Assembly: GCA_947625495.1 (NCBI GenBank) | Contig: CANQOQ010000005.1 | Location: forward strand, 19,798-83,797 | Source of the DNA: Candidatus Gastranaerophilales bacterium | GTDB taxonomy: Bacteria; Cyanobacteriota; Vampirovibrionia; Gastranaerophilales; Gastranaerophilaceae | DNA length: 64,000 nucleotides | Reading direction: 5' to 3' | Shown here: positions 34,766 to 44,572 of the stretch, one piece after another | Position numbering within the stretch: the first letter of the stretch is position 1 | How the letters are laid out: every line of letters starts with the position of its first letter | Notes under the pieces: model-generated | What the model saw: only the letters and a program-made list of their open reading frames with translations | What the model was told of the DNA's origin: nothing | The model's database searches: none | Translations under genes and position numbers: made by a program

Positions 34766-37174
34766 ATGAGTGCTGACTATTTTAATAATATTGACTTAAA
34801 TCAGATAAGAAAAGCAATTCAAGTTGAAGAAAAGTATAAATATATTGATATTATGGGAAGAGAAGTTCCTTTTTCAGCTTTTATGCTTAAAAATATTCGC
34901 ATTATTTATAAATCATCCTCCAGAAATCCCAGATGGCTTCCTATTATAGAAGCTTTTGAACATTATTCTCAGGATAATATGCTGCAAAGAAAAAAAACGG
35001 TTTCTAATTTTGTTAAACTGATTTCTTCAGAATTAAATAAGAATAAAGATAATAACAAAACCTCAAATGATAATTCATTTGACTTGTATAATATTGATAT
35101 TACAAATCTAAAAGGCGTCGGACAAAAATTCGGCTATTTACTTAATAAAGCAGGAATTTTTTCTGTTTTTGACTTAATAAGTTATTATCCGAAAAAATAT
35201 ATAGATTATTCTTCAAGATGTTTAATAAAAAACTTAAAAATAGGGCAAAATGTTACTATATACGGCAAAATTACTGCAATTAAAACTTTTACCACAAAAA
35301 ATAATCTTACAATATTTAAAGTAACAATAACAGATGAATCATCATCAATTGATTTGGTTTTCTTTTATTCAAAATTAAACAGATTTACACTTGAAAGGTA
35401 TAAATCTCAATTTCCGAAAGGTGCAAATATTATTGTTTCAGGTGCTGTAAAGTTTGATAATTACTCTTCGCAGCTTACTATTGATAAACCTCAATATCAA
35501 ATTGCAGGTGAGTCGTATACTGACAGTGATAATTTAAATTTAGGAAGAATAGTCCCAGTATATCCGTTGGTGGATAATTTAAATATTAAATTTCTCAGAA
35601 AAGCTATATATAATGCTCTGAGTGAATATAAAAACTTTGTCGAGAATTTATTGCCAAAAGAAATAATGCAATTGAGAGATTTAATTAACAGAAGAGATGC
35701 TTTAAGAATAATACATTTCCCTGATGATATAAATGAACTTGAAAAAGCAAGATTTACTCTAGTTTATGAGGAATTTTTTCTGCTTCAATTAAAACTTTTA
35801 TATATAAAAAATAAAACCGCAAAAGAATATAAAACAGTTTCACTGAATATAAAAGAAGGCGGACTTGTAAATAAATTTATAAAATCGCTGCCGTTTGAGT
35901 TAACATCAGCTCAAAAGCGTGCAATTAATGAAATATTAAATGATATTAATTCAGATAAACCTATGCAAAGATTACTGCAAGGAGATGTTGGAAGCGGAAA
36001 AACAGTTGTTGCGTGTATTATGCTTTTGGCTGCCATTGAAAACGGATTTCAAACAGCTATTATGGCACCTACAGAAATTCTTGCGCAGCAGCATTTTAAT
36101 AATTTTATTAAATGGCTTATGCCGTTTGGTTTGAATATTGCTTTGTTTACTTCATCTAATTCTAAAAAACTGAGAACAAAGCTCGAAAAAGATTTAAGAA
36201 ACGGGCAAATTGATATTGCTGTCGGTACGCACTCTTTAATACAGGATAATATTGAATTTAAAAAACTCGGCGCAATTGTAATAGATGAACAGCATAGATT
36301 TGGTGTAAAACAGAGGAATATGCTGAAATCAAAAGCGGATATTCCTCAAATGCTTACAATGACTGCTACACCTATACCAAGAACTCTGGCATTAACAGTT
36401 CACGGAGATTTGGAGCTTACGATTATAGATGAACTTCCAAAAGGCAGGAAACCTGTTAAAACAGCTCTTATTTCATCTTCACAACACAAACAGGCATATA
36501 ATTTAATTAGAAGCGAAGTAGAAAAAGGACATCAGGCATACATTGTATTCCCTTTAATTGATGAATCAGAATCACTTGCTGCTAAAGCTGCAACTAAAGA
36601 AGCTGAAAGTCTTCAAAACGGCGTTTTTTCAGATTTAAAAATAGGCCTTTTACACGGTAAAATGAAAAATGATGAAAAAGATGCTGTAATGAGCGCTTTT
36701 AAAAACAAAGAATACGATATACTTGTATGTACTACAGTTGTTGAAGTGGGCGTAGATGTAGAAAATGCTACTGTTATGATTATTGAAAATGCTGAAAGAT
36801 TCGGTCTATCTCAGCTTCACCAGTTAAGAGGCAGAGTCGGAAGAAGCTCGGTTCAGTCTTATTGTGTGCTTGTTTCTTCTTCTAAAAATCAAGATACTAT
36901 TACAAGGTTGAATGTTTTGGTTCAAACAAATGACGGGTTTGTTATTGCCGAAAAAGATTTGGAATTAAGAGGACCAGGCGAATTTTTAGGAACAAGACAA
37001 AGCGGAATCCTTGAACTTCATCTTGCTGATTTGACAAAAGATTTATATATTCTTGAATTAGCCAGAAATGATGTTAAAAATTATATTGATTCAAACCCTG
37101 TTTTAGAACCTGCTCTTCAAAATTATCTTAATTCTTATTCTTCGGTATTAAAAGATTTTGAACTTGCCGATTAA
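34766..37174 (+). CDS. recG: ATP-dependent DNA helicase RecG
   Basis: Branched-DNA helicase for fork regression and recombination. The 802-residue protein carries an extra ~110-residue N-terminal region before the usual wedge OB domain (LKGVGQKFGYLLNKAGI near 115), as seen in cyanobacterial RecG. Helicase motifs are GDVGSGKTVVA near 409, VIDEQHRFGVKQR near 509, MTATPIPRTL near 536 and QLRGRVGRSSVQSYC near 690. Confidence 0.95.
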   Translation: MSADYFNNIDLNQIRKAIQVEEKYKYIDIMGREVPFSAFMLKNIRIIYKSSSRNPRWLPIIEAFEHYSQDNMLQRKKTVSNFVKLISSELNKNKDNNKTSNDNSFDLYNIDITNLKGVGQKFGYLLNKAGIFSVFDLISYYPKKYIDYSSRCLIKNLKIGQNVTIYGKITAIKTFTTKNNLTIFKVTITDESSSIDLVFFYSKLNRFTLERYKSQFPKGANIIVSGAVKFDNYSSQLTIDKPQYQIAGESYTDSDNLNLGRIVPVYPLVDNLNIKFLRKAIYNALSEYKNFVENLLPKEIMQLRDLINRRDALRIIHFPDDINELEKARFTLVYEEFFLLQLKLLYIKNKTAKEYKTVSLNIKEGGLVNKFIKSLPFELTSAQKRAINEILNDINSDKPMQRLLQGDVGSGKTVVACIMLLAAIENGFQTAIMAPTEILAQQHFNNFIKWLMPFGLNIALFTSSNSKKLRTKLEKDLRNGQIDIAVGTHSLIQDNIEFKKLGAIVIDEQHRFGVKQRNMLKSKADIPQMLTMTATPIPRTLALTVHGDLELTIIDELPKGRKPVKTALISSSQHKQAYNLIRSEVEKGHQAYIVFPLIDESESLAAKAATKEAESLQNGVFSDLKIGLLHGKMKNDEKDAVMSAFKNKEYDILVCTTVVEVGVDVENATVMIIENAERFGLSQLHQLRGRVGRSSVQSYCVLVSSSKNQDTITRLNVLVQTNDGFVIAEKDLELRGPGEFLGTRQSGILELHLADLTKDLYILELARNDVKNYIDSNPVLEPALQNYLNSYSSVLKDFELAD

Positions 37175-38859
37175 TGTTTTTTCTTGAAAACTATTAATGT
37201 CCAATCTCCCGCATAAGTTATACTGTCAATTCTATAATCATCTTTTAACGAATACATAATGCTGTTTCTTATAACCGAAAATACAAGAAAAATAAACGGA
37301 GTTTTTTTATATTGTTTTTCATCTGAAAGTATTTCTTTTATATTCTCATTTGACATAAAAGATACATTATTGAGAAAAATAATACCGATTCTCTCTCCTT
37401 TTTTCATATTGTCTATAAATGTGTATTTAGAATAATCCATTAAATTTTTATTTGGAAGTTCTTTAAAATTTTCTTTGTATATATATTTTCCGTTATGAAT
37501 TACCTGACTATAGTCAGGATTATTATATAAGAAATAATTAAAATTAAACTTGTTTATTGAATAGTATTTCAACTTTTTGTTTTTATTCAAATACCTGTCA
37601 AACTTATCTTTGTCATAGTACGTAAGAAGAACGTAATCGCCGTTTTTTAACCTTGAATTATTAATAAGCTCGGCAACAGCTCTGTGTCCTTCGGGTCTTG
37701 TCTTTCTGAATGCCGAATTCTCTGATGTAAATAAAAAAGTAAGGTTTAGTATAAAATATAATATTATTAATGTTTTTGAAAGTTTTTTGTCATCTATTTT
37801 ATAAAAACCGAAACACATAAGAAGTATTAATGTCGGATATATTTCAACAGAATATTTTGTTATTAAAACCATTTTCCCCGTATATGAAATTATATTCAAA
37901 TATATAAAAAATATTAGAGCTGAAAGTGATAAACAAACAATTTTATTATTTTTGTTTTTTACGGCGGTATATATTCCGTAAAAAGCAATAATTGTAGGAA
38001 TAAATGCAAATAATATGAATGTGTAATTAAATTTTCCTCCCGAGAAAAAATAAGAAGAAATAGTATCATAAGTATTTATTATATTTAACTGAACGGGAGA
38101 AAAATAGTCGGTAAACGTAAGCAAAATTTTAGAAAAATTATATCCTGACCAAAATTGAGATAATGAATCAAAAGTAATAATATTATATAAAAAAGGTGAA
38201 ATAATAATTATAACTGCTGTTATAGGTATAAGAAAATACATTAAAATTTTTGTAATAATAAATTTTTTCTGTTTTTCATCTATATTGTTAAGAATGAAAT
38301 AAAGAGTAAAAGTTATTATTAAAAATACGTACATTATACCTAAAGTATGGGTAAAAACGATTAAGGCAGAGGAAATAAACATTAATATTAAATCATTTTT
38401 ATTCGGACATTTTAAAACTTTAATTGTATAAAGTAATAGTAATGAACTGAAGAAAAACATTAAGCTGTAAAGCCTTACTTCTTGTCCGAAATAAATTAAA
38501 AAAGAACTGACGGCTGTAGTAAATGCACAAAGAAGTCCTAATTTTTCATTTTTTAGTTCCCTGCCTGCATAATACATTATTATTACCGATAGAGCTGACG
38601 GAACTACAGATGAATATCTTAATGAAATATCAGAATCCGAAAAGAAAAACATCCATAGTTTTAAATAAAGAAAATATAATGGAGTATGACAATTCCTCAT
38701 CATATTGATAAAAAATAATTTTAAATCTTTTTGTGAGGCTATAAACCAGCCGGTGTATTCATCATTCCATAAGCCTTCAGGTTTATCCAAAAACAATATT
38801 CTGAGTAAAAAAGCAAATATTAATATTATAAATAATTTAAAAAAAGTATTATTTTTCAT
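37171..38859 (-). CDS. GT39-like membrane glycosyltransferase
   Basis: A 562-residue polytopic protein with about ten membrane segments. The acidic motif GLWNDEYTG near residue 34 in the first periplasmic loop is the catalytic signature of PMT/ArnT-like GT-C enzymes. These use polyprenyl-phosphate sugars made by DPM1-like GT2 enzymes, and one such gene is divergently encoded next door, so they may work together on glycosylation of protein, lipid A or surface polymer. The acceptor is unknown. It overlaps recG by 4 bases, convergent. Confidence 0.82.
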   Translation of the reverse strand: MKNNTFFKLFIILIFAFLLRILFLDKPEGLWNDEYTGWFIASQKDLKLFFINMMRNCHTPLYFLYLKLWMFFFSDSDISLRYSSVVPSALSVIIMYYAGRELKNEKLGLLCAFTTAVSSFLIYFGQEVRLYSLMFFFSSLLLLYTIKVLKCPNKNDLILMFISSALIVFTHTLGIMYVFLIITFTLYFILNNIDEKQKKFIITKILMYFLIPITAVIIIISPFLYNIITFDSLSQFWSGYNFSKILLTFTDYFSPVQLNIINTYDTISSYFFSGGKFNYTFILFAFIPTIIAFYGIYTAVKNKNNKIVCLSLSALIFFIYLNIISYTGKMVLITKYSVEIYPTLILLMCFGFYKIDDKKLSKTLIILYFILNLTFLFTSENSAFRKTRPEGHRAVAELINNSRLKNGDYVLLTYYDKDKFDRYLNKNKKLKYYSINKFNFNYFLYNNPDYSQVIHNGKYIYKENFKELPNKNLMDYSKYTFIDNMKKGERIGIIFLNNVSFMSNENIKEILSDEKQYKKTPFIFLVFSVIRNSIMYSLKDDYRIDSITYAGDWTLIVFKKKH

Positions 38860-38920
38860 GATGTTTGTTAAAAAAAATTTATATAATATAATAATTTTAG
38901 CATATATAAGTATTTTTTGT

Positions 38921-39859
38921 ATGAAATTAATAATTCAAATACCTTGTTATAATGAAGAAGTAGCGCTAGGTGTAACTTTATCAAAGCTGCCTGAGCATAT
39001 AGACGGAATAGATACGATTGAAGTATTGGTATCCGATGATTGCTCTACGGACAGGACTGTTGAAATTGCAAAGGAATACGGAGTAAAACATATAGTTACA
39101 TCTACCCACCACAGAGGTCTTGCTAAAACATTTTTATACGGACTTCAAAAGGCTTTAAATGAAGGTGCTGATATTATTGTTAATACTGATGCCGATAATC
39201 AATATTGTGCTGATGATATCGAAAAACTTATAAGACCTATACTCGAAAAAAGAGCTGATATTGTTATAGGTTCAAGACCAATTAAAGACATTAAATCATT
39301 TTCACCGTTTAAAAAATTTCTTCAGTATCTTGGTTCAAAAATAGTAAGATTAATAAGTTCTACTGCAACTGATGATGCACCGAGCGGATTTCGTGCATTC
39401 TCAAAAGAGGCTGCTATTGCAATAAATGTTTTTGATAATTATACATATACAATTGAAACAGTAATTCAAGCTAAAACCAAAGGGCTTCATATTCTTTCGG
39501 TTCCTGTCAGAGTAAATGATACTTACAGAAAATCACGGCTCGTTAAAAATATTTTTCAATACATAATAAGAAATTCTTTTACAATACTTAGAATGTTTAT
39601 AATCTATAGACCATTTAGATTTTTTGCATTTATTGGTGCAATGTTATTTTTTGTTGGTATGATATTACTCGGAAGATTTATTTTCCTATATTTTCTTGAT
39701 GAAGGAAATGGTCATATTCAATCTCTTATTATTTGTTCAATGCTTGTAATAACGGGATTTCAAGTTGTTTTGTTTGGAGTGTTGGCTGATTTACTTGCTA
39801 TTAACAGAAAACTTATTGAAGATATACAAATACGCACTAAAAAACTTGAAAATAAATAG
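38921..39859 (+). CDS. GT2 glycosyltransferase, polyprenyl-phosphate sugar synthase-like
   Basis: A 312-residue family 2 glycosyltransferase with IIQIPCYNEEVALG at the start, VSDDCSTDRTVEIA near residue 36 and NTDADNQY near 87. There are two C-terminal membrane helices, the layout of DPM1/GtrB-like enzymes. The ATG at 38921 gives a standard start; the ribosome binding site is weak. It is divergent from the GT39-like gene that would use its product. Confidence 0.87.
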   Translation: MKLIIQIPCYNEEVALGVTLSKLPEHIDGIDTIEVLVSDDCSTDRTVEIAKEYGVKHIVTSTHHRGLAKTFLYGLQKALNEGADIIVNTDADNQYCADDIEKLIRPILEKRADIVIGSRPIKDIKSFSPFKKFLQYLGSKIVRLISSTATDDAPSGFRAFSKEAAIAINVFDNYTYTIETVIQAKTKGLHILSVPVRVNDTYRKSRLVKNIFQYIIRNSFTILRMFIIYRPFRFFAFIGAMLFFVGMILLGRFIFLYFLDEGNGHIQSLIICSMLVITGFQVVLFGVLADLLAINRKLIEDIQIRTKKLENK

Positions 39860-39920
39860 TTCTGATATCTAACCCAAAAGACTAAAAGATAATATTTATA
39901 ATTTATTTGATAATTTTCTT

Positions 39921-41399
39921 ATGAAAATTATATATGTAATTATAATTGTATTAATTATTATAAAACCGGCTGAAGCAGAAGTATCTGATTATATAGATGC
40001 ATTTACGGGCTGCTGCGAGAGTGATTCATATAAAGTATATTCACAGGTTATTAAAGGCGGAGCGACAATTTCCGATATAGATAAACAATTTATAATAGAT
40101 AGAGAAATATCAAAAGAACTCGGTTCAAATTTTATATATACGGATTTAGATGAATGTATTAAAACTGCTTTAGGCGAAAATTTTGATATAAAAATACAAA
40201 GAGAAAATAAGAATGAGGCATACTGGCTTCATAAAAATGCACAATTTCAGCTGCTTCCCGATATTTATTACAACTATGATATAAAGAATTTGGAAGGTGA
40301 GTATTTAGTTGGCGGTATAGTTGCTACAACAACGCATGAAGTTCCCGTTCAGAGCCTTGTAGTATTAGAGTGGTCGACAATTAATCAGGGCAGATATTTC
40401 TTTCAAACGGCTATGGCAAGAAATAATTTGAAAAGAGCCAGAGCTAATTTAGAATATACAAGAGAAGAAACAATATTAAACACCGTAAATGCATATTATG
40501 ATACGCTCCAAAGTAAAATGGAAATAGAAGTACAAAAATTAAATTTATATAACAGAATTGAGCAGTTAAAATACACACAGGCAAGATATCAAGCAGGGAT
40601 AGGAACGTTATATGATGTAAAAAGAGCGGAGGCTGAACTTGCGGGAGCTCGGCAGGATTATACCGAAACGCTAAACGGACTAAGGTTAAATCAATCAATA
40701 CTTGCAAATGTAATAGGTGTCGATGTACTTGATGCCGTTTATCCGTTTGAAATAGTTGTGGATTCCAGAAATTTAATAGATAAGAGTTATGATATAGAGT
40801 CATTATATAAACAGGCTCTTGAATCAAGAGAAGATATAAGAGCAAAAAAGGCTGAAGTAAATGTATATAAGGCTCAAAGAAGCATGAACTATACGGATAT
40901 AATTCCTGAAATTACACTATCATACCAAAATGGCTTGGTCGGAACTAAAAGGATGGGGCTTTCATCACATAACAGTATTACGCTTGATGTAAGAGCGCAT
41001 GTCGGTAAAAATCTGCTTATGGGTACAATAACGCAGATTAAAGCTGATAGTGCCGTTGTCAAAGCAAAAAAACTTGAACTTATAAATTTAGAACGTCAGG
41101 TTAAACAAAATATTATTGACGCATATTATGACAGTGAAAATGCTTTGAAAAAAATTGAAGCTTCAAGGCGCGAAACAGATGCTGCTGATATAAGTTTAGA
41201 TTTATCACTTGCAAATATGAAATCCGGTGAAGCTACTTTTATTGATGTTATTGCTTCTCAAAATTTAAAAGTTCAGGCGAATCTCAATTTAATTTCAAAT
41301 ATGATAGAATACAATAAAGCGCAGGCTCGTCTGCTTTTTGAAATCGGGCTTATAAGTCCTGAAAATGTACTTGATAAATATAAAAGAAGATTTTATTAA
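39921..41399 (+). CDS. TolC-family outer membrane efflux channel
   Basis: A 492-residue protein with a signal peptide (MKIIYVIIIVLIIIKPAEAE). Two repeated OEP domains follow, with coiled-coil stretches such as QARYQAGIGTLYDVKRAEAELAG-type near residue 220 and an equivalent SGEATFIDVIASQNLKVQ near 435. The internal duplication, and the conserved position of the second unit, are typical of TolC. It forms the outer-membrane exit duct for type I secretion or efflux; no inner-membrane partner or adaptor is adjacent. Confidence 0.88.
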   Translation: MKIIYVIIIVLIIIKPAEAEVSDYIDAFTGCCESDSYKVYSQVIKGGATISDIDKQFIIDREISKELGSNFIYTDLDECIKTALGENFDIKIQRENKNEAYWLHKNAQFQLLPDIYYNYDIKNLEGEYLVGGIVATTTHEVPVQSLVVLEWSTINQGRYFFQTAMARNNLKRARANLEYTREETILNTVNAYYDTLQSKMEIEVQKLNLYNRIEQLKYTQARYQAGIGTLYDVKRAEAELAGARQDYTETLNGLRLNQSILANVIGVDVLDAVYPFEIVVDSRNLIDKSYDIESLYKQALESREDIRAKKAEVNVYKAQRSMNYTDIIPEITLSYQNGLVGTKRMGLSSHNSITLDVRAHVGKNLLMGTITQIKADSAVVKAKKLELINLERQVKQNIIDAYYDSENALKKIEASRRETDAADISLDLSLANMKSGEATFIDVIASQNLKVQANLNLISNMIEYNKAQARLLFEIGLISPENVLDKYKRRFY

Positions 41400-41447
41400 T
41401 GAATAAAATTTTTAAAATGTGGAATTATTTTATTGGGAAAGAAAATA

Positions 41448-42536
41448 ATGATTTTTATAAAGAAACTTATTAATTTAATAAAGAATGTTCATAATCCTAA
41501 AACAGACATGGAAAGTGAGATATATGAACAACCTTTAATAATAGAGAAATTAATCAAAAAATATATAAAAAACAATGATATTAACGATATTGATATTCCT
41601 AAAAATATATCTTCCGTTGCATTAATAGCAAGCGGTTCTTCATATCATTGCGCCGCAATTATAGCTTATTACATAAGAAATAATGTAAATATAAGTGCTC
41701 AAGCGTACTATGCAAGTGAATTTTCAATAGAAGAAAATATAAAAATAACACCTGACACGTTGTATATATTCATTTCACAATCGGGAGAAACTTCCGATAC
41801 ACTTAAATCACTGGATAAAATTAAAGAGAGAACCGATAATACACTTGCAGTAACAAATACAAAGAATTCTACATTATATAAAAAAGCAAAATATAAATTA
41901 TTAATTTATGCAGGAGAAGAAAAATCGATTGCGTCAACAAAAGCAATGAGTGCACAGCTTTTTGTCTTATTTTTACTCTGTGCCAAATTAATGCAGCATA
42001 ACGGTATTAATCATAATCAACTAATAAATGCGCTTAAATATATTCCCTCCGCATTTGAAAATTCATGCCGGTATAACGATAAAATTATGCTCATAGCAGA
42101 TAAGCTTTCAAAATATGAAAATGCAGCGATACTGGCATCCGGCATGTTTTATCCCTTGGCAAAAGAAGGTGCATTAAAAATCAAGGAGACATCATATATA
42201 AATACAACAGCATATCCTACGGGAGAATTTTTACATGGGCATATAGCCATATTAAATAAGAAATGTGCAGTAATTTCCGTAATTAATAATAATAACATAG
42301 AATTTACAACAAATGTGGCTGATAGAATAAGAAAAAATTATGATTCTGATATATTTATCATTTCTGCCATAAATCTGCCAAACGTGAGCGAAAATATTAT
42401 TTCACTAAAAAACGGGGATGATATTTGTTTTATGTTCTCGGCGCTGTTTTTACTTCAAAATCTCTCTTTAAGAACATCTTTAATATTAAATAGGAATTTA
42501 GATAAACCTTTTGGACTGACAAAAGTTGTTAAATAA
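41448..42536 (+). CDS. SIS-domain sugar isomerase-like protein (GlmS C-terminal-like)
   Basis: A 362-residue protein with the double SIS domain of glucosamine-6-phosphate synthase but without its glutaminase domain. The MESEIYEQP motif that opens the GlmS isomerase domain is present, as are ISQSGETSDTLKSLD near residue 105, IASTKAMSAQLFVLF near 160 and KIKETSYINTTAYPTGEFLHG near 243. Lacking a glutaminase it could be a free-ammonia GlmS, a deaminase or an AgaS/FrlB-like isomerase. The ATG at 41448 is my choice; a TTG at 41433 and an ATG at 41508 are alternatives. Confidence 0.78.
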   Translation: MIFIKKLINLIKNVHNPKTDMESEIYEQPLIIEKLIKKYIKNNDINDIDIPKNISSVALIASGSSYHCAAIIAYYIRNNVNISAQAYYASEFSIEENIKITPDTLYIFISQSGETSDTLKSLDKIKERTDNTLAVTNTKNSTLYKKAKYKLLIYAGEEKSIASTKAMSAQLFVLFLLCAKLMQHNGINHNQLINALKYIPSAFENSCRYNDKIMLIADKLSKYENAAILASGMFYPLAKEGALKIKETSYINTTAYPTGEFLHGHIAILNKKCAVISVINNNNIEFTTNVADRIRKNYDSDIFIISAINLPNVSENIISLKNGDDICFMFSALFLLQNLSLRTSLILNRNLDKPFGLTKVVK

Positions 42537-42577
42537 TTAATGGCAAAAAATAAATTTACGTGTTTTGTATTTATGTT

Positions 42578-44104
42578 ATGAAAATATTTTTAAATCCAAC
42601 ACACACAAAAAATCTTATATATAATAATTATAAAAATTTTGGTATTTCAGATAAAAATCAAAAAAGTATAAATAAAAATTCAGATTTAAACTTTGCTTAT
42701 GACAAAAGAGATTTAGTAACATTTAGCGGCAGAGCACAGCTTATTTCAAAGAATATGAAATATGCTCCGTCAGGTGCTTTATGTATAAAAGTTAATAATA
42801 ATGCCCAACCTGCCAAAGCATATTTGGATATTGTACTTGATAAATATATAAAGCCGTTGGAATATAATAAAACCAGAAACAAAAAAGCTCCTAAATATCC
42901 CGTATCGAGAATACAAACCAGAATAAAGAGTCCGACATCTATCAGAGAAAAAGTTGTATCTAAGTATTCAAAATTGCATGGTGAAGAAGTTAAAAAATTT
43001 TCAGAGCAAATTTATGAAGAATTTTCTCAATACTGCAATGTTAATCCTTCTGTTGATAAAAGTGTAATTATATCTAAAATTGAAGAAATAATTGAAAAAA
43101 ACATATTAAATAAAAAATCTCCCGTGTATGAATCTTCAGCATTTTTTCTTTTAAAAATATATGATGAAATCAAAAATAAAAATTATTTTGATTTTTCATC
43201 CAAAACAGAAAAATATATAAAGACGATGATGTCAGATATAGCAGATTCTTTAGAAACATCATTTCTTGAAAATGATGCTGAGGAAAATACTTTTAATTCA
43301 CCTGATTCAGTAGAAGGTATAAAATACTATGCAAATGATATAGTCGGTGCAAGAATATTACTGAAAAATACTGGGCAAGAATCGGTTGGACTGCTTATAA
43401 ATGCCCTAAAACAAGCTGTATCTGATAAAAAATTAAAGATTTTATCCATAGAAAGTAACATACCTGATCCAGACAGACTGCCAAAAGGCAGACAGATTTC
43501 AGAGTATATCTATGCAACAGATGCCCAGCTTCGTTCACTTGCAAAAGCTTCGGGTGCTAAGTTAATTAAAAACAATTCAAAATCAGGTTATTTGGCTGTT
43601 CACATAAATGTAGATTTATCAAACAGTTTATTTGGTGATGAAAATAGTCCTTATAACGGATATAAAGGCGAAATTCAAATAATAGGTGAAGATGTCGAAA
43701 AGCTAAAAGAAGTTGAAGATATATGTTATAAACTTAAAGATAATAAAAATGCCATTAACGCTGCATATAAACCTTTTAAAGACTATTTTATGAAATATTA
43801 TAATAACTCAAATAAAGATGCATTTGATGATTATACATATATGCTATATTTATCTCAAAGAACAATTCCTGATGATGCGCCGGAGAGTCAAGCTTTTGAA
43901 ACAATTGAACAGCTTGGGTTTAAAGACAAAGTTCCTAAAGAACTTGATTTTAATATTCTAAGAAAAATTAAACTTCAATGCGATAATGAAATAAAGAAAC
44001 AAGAACAATTGGAAATGTCTAAAATAACTTATAATGCTAAATCATCTAAAAATCTTGATGAAATTAAGGATATTTTATCATATATATCATATTATTTAAA
44101 ATAA
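42578..44104 (+). CDS. Divergent RelA/SpoT-like nucleotidyltransferase-fold protein
   Basis: A 508-residue protein. Its second half has the order of motifs found in (p)ppGpp synthetases: YANDIVGARILL near residue 251, SGYLAVHINVD near 341 and GEIQIIG near 371. The canonical forms are DI.G.R., GYRS.H and E.QIRT. The Arg of QIRT is replaced here and the first Arg of GYRSIH is Leu, so activity is uncertain. There is no HD hydrolase, TGS or ACT domain. The N-terminal ~200 residues are lysine-rich and unrecognised. The ATG at 42578 has no clear ribosome binding site. Confidence 0.6.
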   Translation: MKIFLNPTHTKNLIYNNYKNFGISDKNQKSINKNSDLNFAYDKRDLVTFSGRAQLISKNMKYAPSGALCIKVNNNAQPAKAYLDIVLDKYIKPLEYNKTRNKKAPKYPVSRIQTRIKSPTSIREKVVSKYSKLHGEEVKKFSEQIYEEFSQYCNVNPSVDKSVIISKIEEIIEKNILNKKSPVYESSAFFLLKIYDEIKNKNYFDFSSKTEKYIKTMMSDIADSLETSFLENDAEENTFNSPDSVEGIKYYANDIVGARILLKNTGQESVGLLINALKQAVSDKKLKILSIESNIPDPDRLPKGRQISEYIYATDAQLRSLAKASGAKLIKNNSKSGYLAVHINVDLSNSLFGDENSPYNGYKGEIQIIGEDVEKLKEVEDICYKLKDNKNAINAAYKPFKDYFMKYYNNSNKDAFDDYTYMLYLSQRTIPDDAPESQAFETIEQLGFKDKVPKELDFNILRKIKLQCDNEIKKQEQLEMSKITYNAKSSKNLDEIKDILSYISYYLK

Positions 44105-44105
44105 A

Positions 44106-44558
44106 CTATTTATAATTTTTCATTGCTTTTTGCATAAAATCAGTTAATACGGGGATATAAAAAATTCTGCCCAGAAATATACCGGATATTATGTATATAA
44201 GAAGCATAAATAACAGCAGTTCAAATATAGTAAATGAGATATTTAATGAATAAATTCTGATTATTTTAAAAGAAATAACACAATAATATAGTTTTGCGGA
44301 TAAATAGTCCAAGAAAGGAATTTTTGCAAAAATTGTGAAAATTATATCAGTTAATAATTTACATATCGTAAGTATAATAGATATTACCATTGATTGAACA
44401 ATGTTATAAAAAAGGAAATATTTTAATTTATAATTTTTGATATAAGCGATTATAAACCAAATAAGACCGACTATACCCATTGTACAATATGACAGTACAG
44501 AAATAATTTTTTCAATTAAAAAAATTTTGTTTGTATTTTGCTGCACGACTAACTCCAC
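44106..44558 (-). CDS. Tic20-like four-helix membrane protein
   Basis: A 150-residue protein with four membrane segments (about 16-39, 47-73, 88-105, 108-135). VLSYCTMGIVGLIWF near residue 20, KYFLFYNIVQSMVISIIL near 45 and the ending GRIFYIPVLTDFMQKAMK recall the cyanobacterial/plastid Tic20/Ycf60 family, which share helix-start, FL-x-FN and closing IPV-S/T-D motifs. This is a family-level guess. Function in bacteria is unknown. It is convergent with the RelA/SpoT-like gene. Confidence 0.5.
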   Translation of the reverse strand: MELVVQQNTNKIFLIEKIISVLSYCTMGIVGLIWFIIAYIKNYKLKYFLFYNIVQSMVISIILTICKLLTDIIFTIFAKIPFLDYLSAKLYYCVISFKIIRIYSLNISFTIFELLLFMLLIYIISGIFLGRIFYIPVLTDFMQKAMKNYK

Positions 44559-44572
44559 TCTTGACTATTATA

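Noticed and set aside
38705..38920. Longer N-terminus for the GT2 enzyme
   Set aside because: It would extend into the GT39-like gene on the other strand and add ~72 residues before the standard IIQIPCYNEE start.
41399..41473. 24-codon ORF overlapping the end of the TolC-like gene (TAATG)
   Set aside because: No ribosome binding site of its own, no recognisable product, and it runs out of frame into the SIS gene start.
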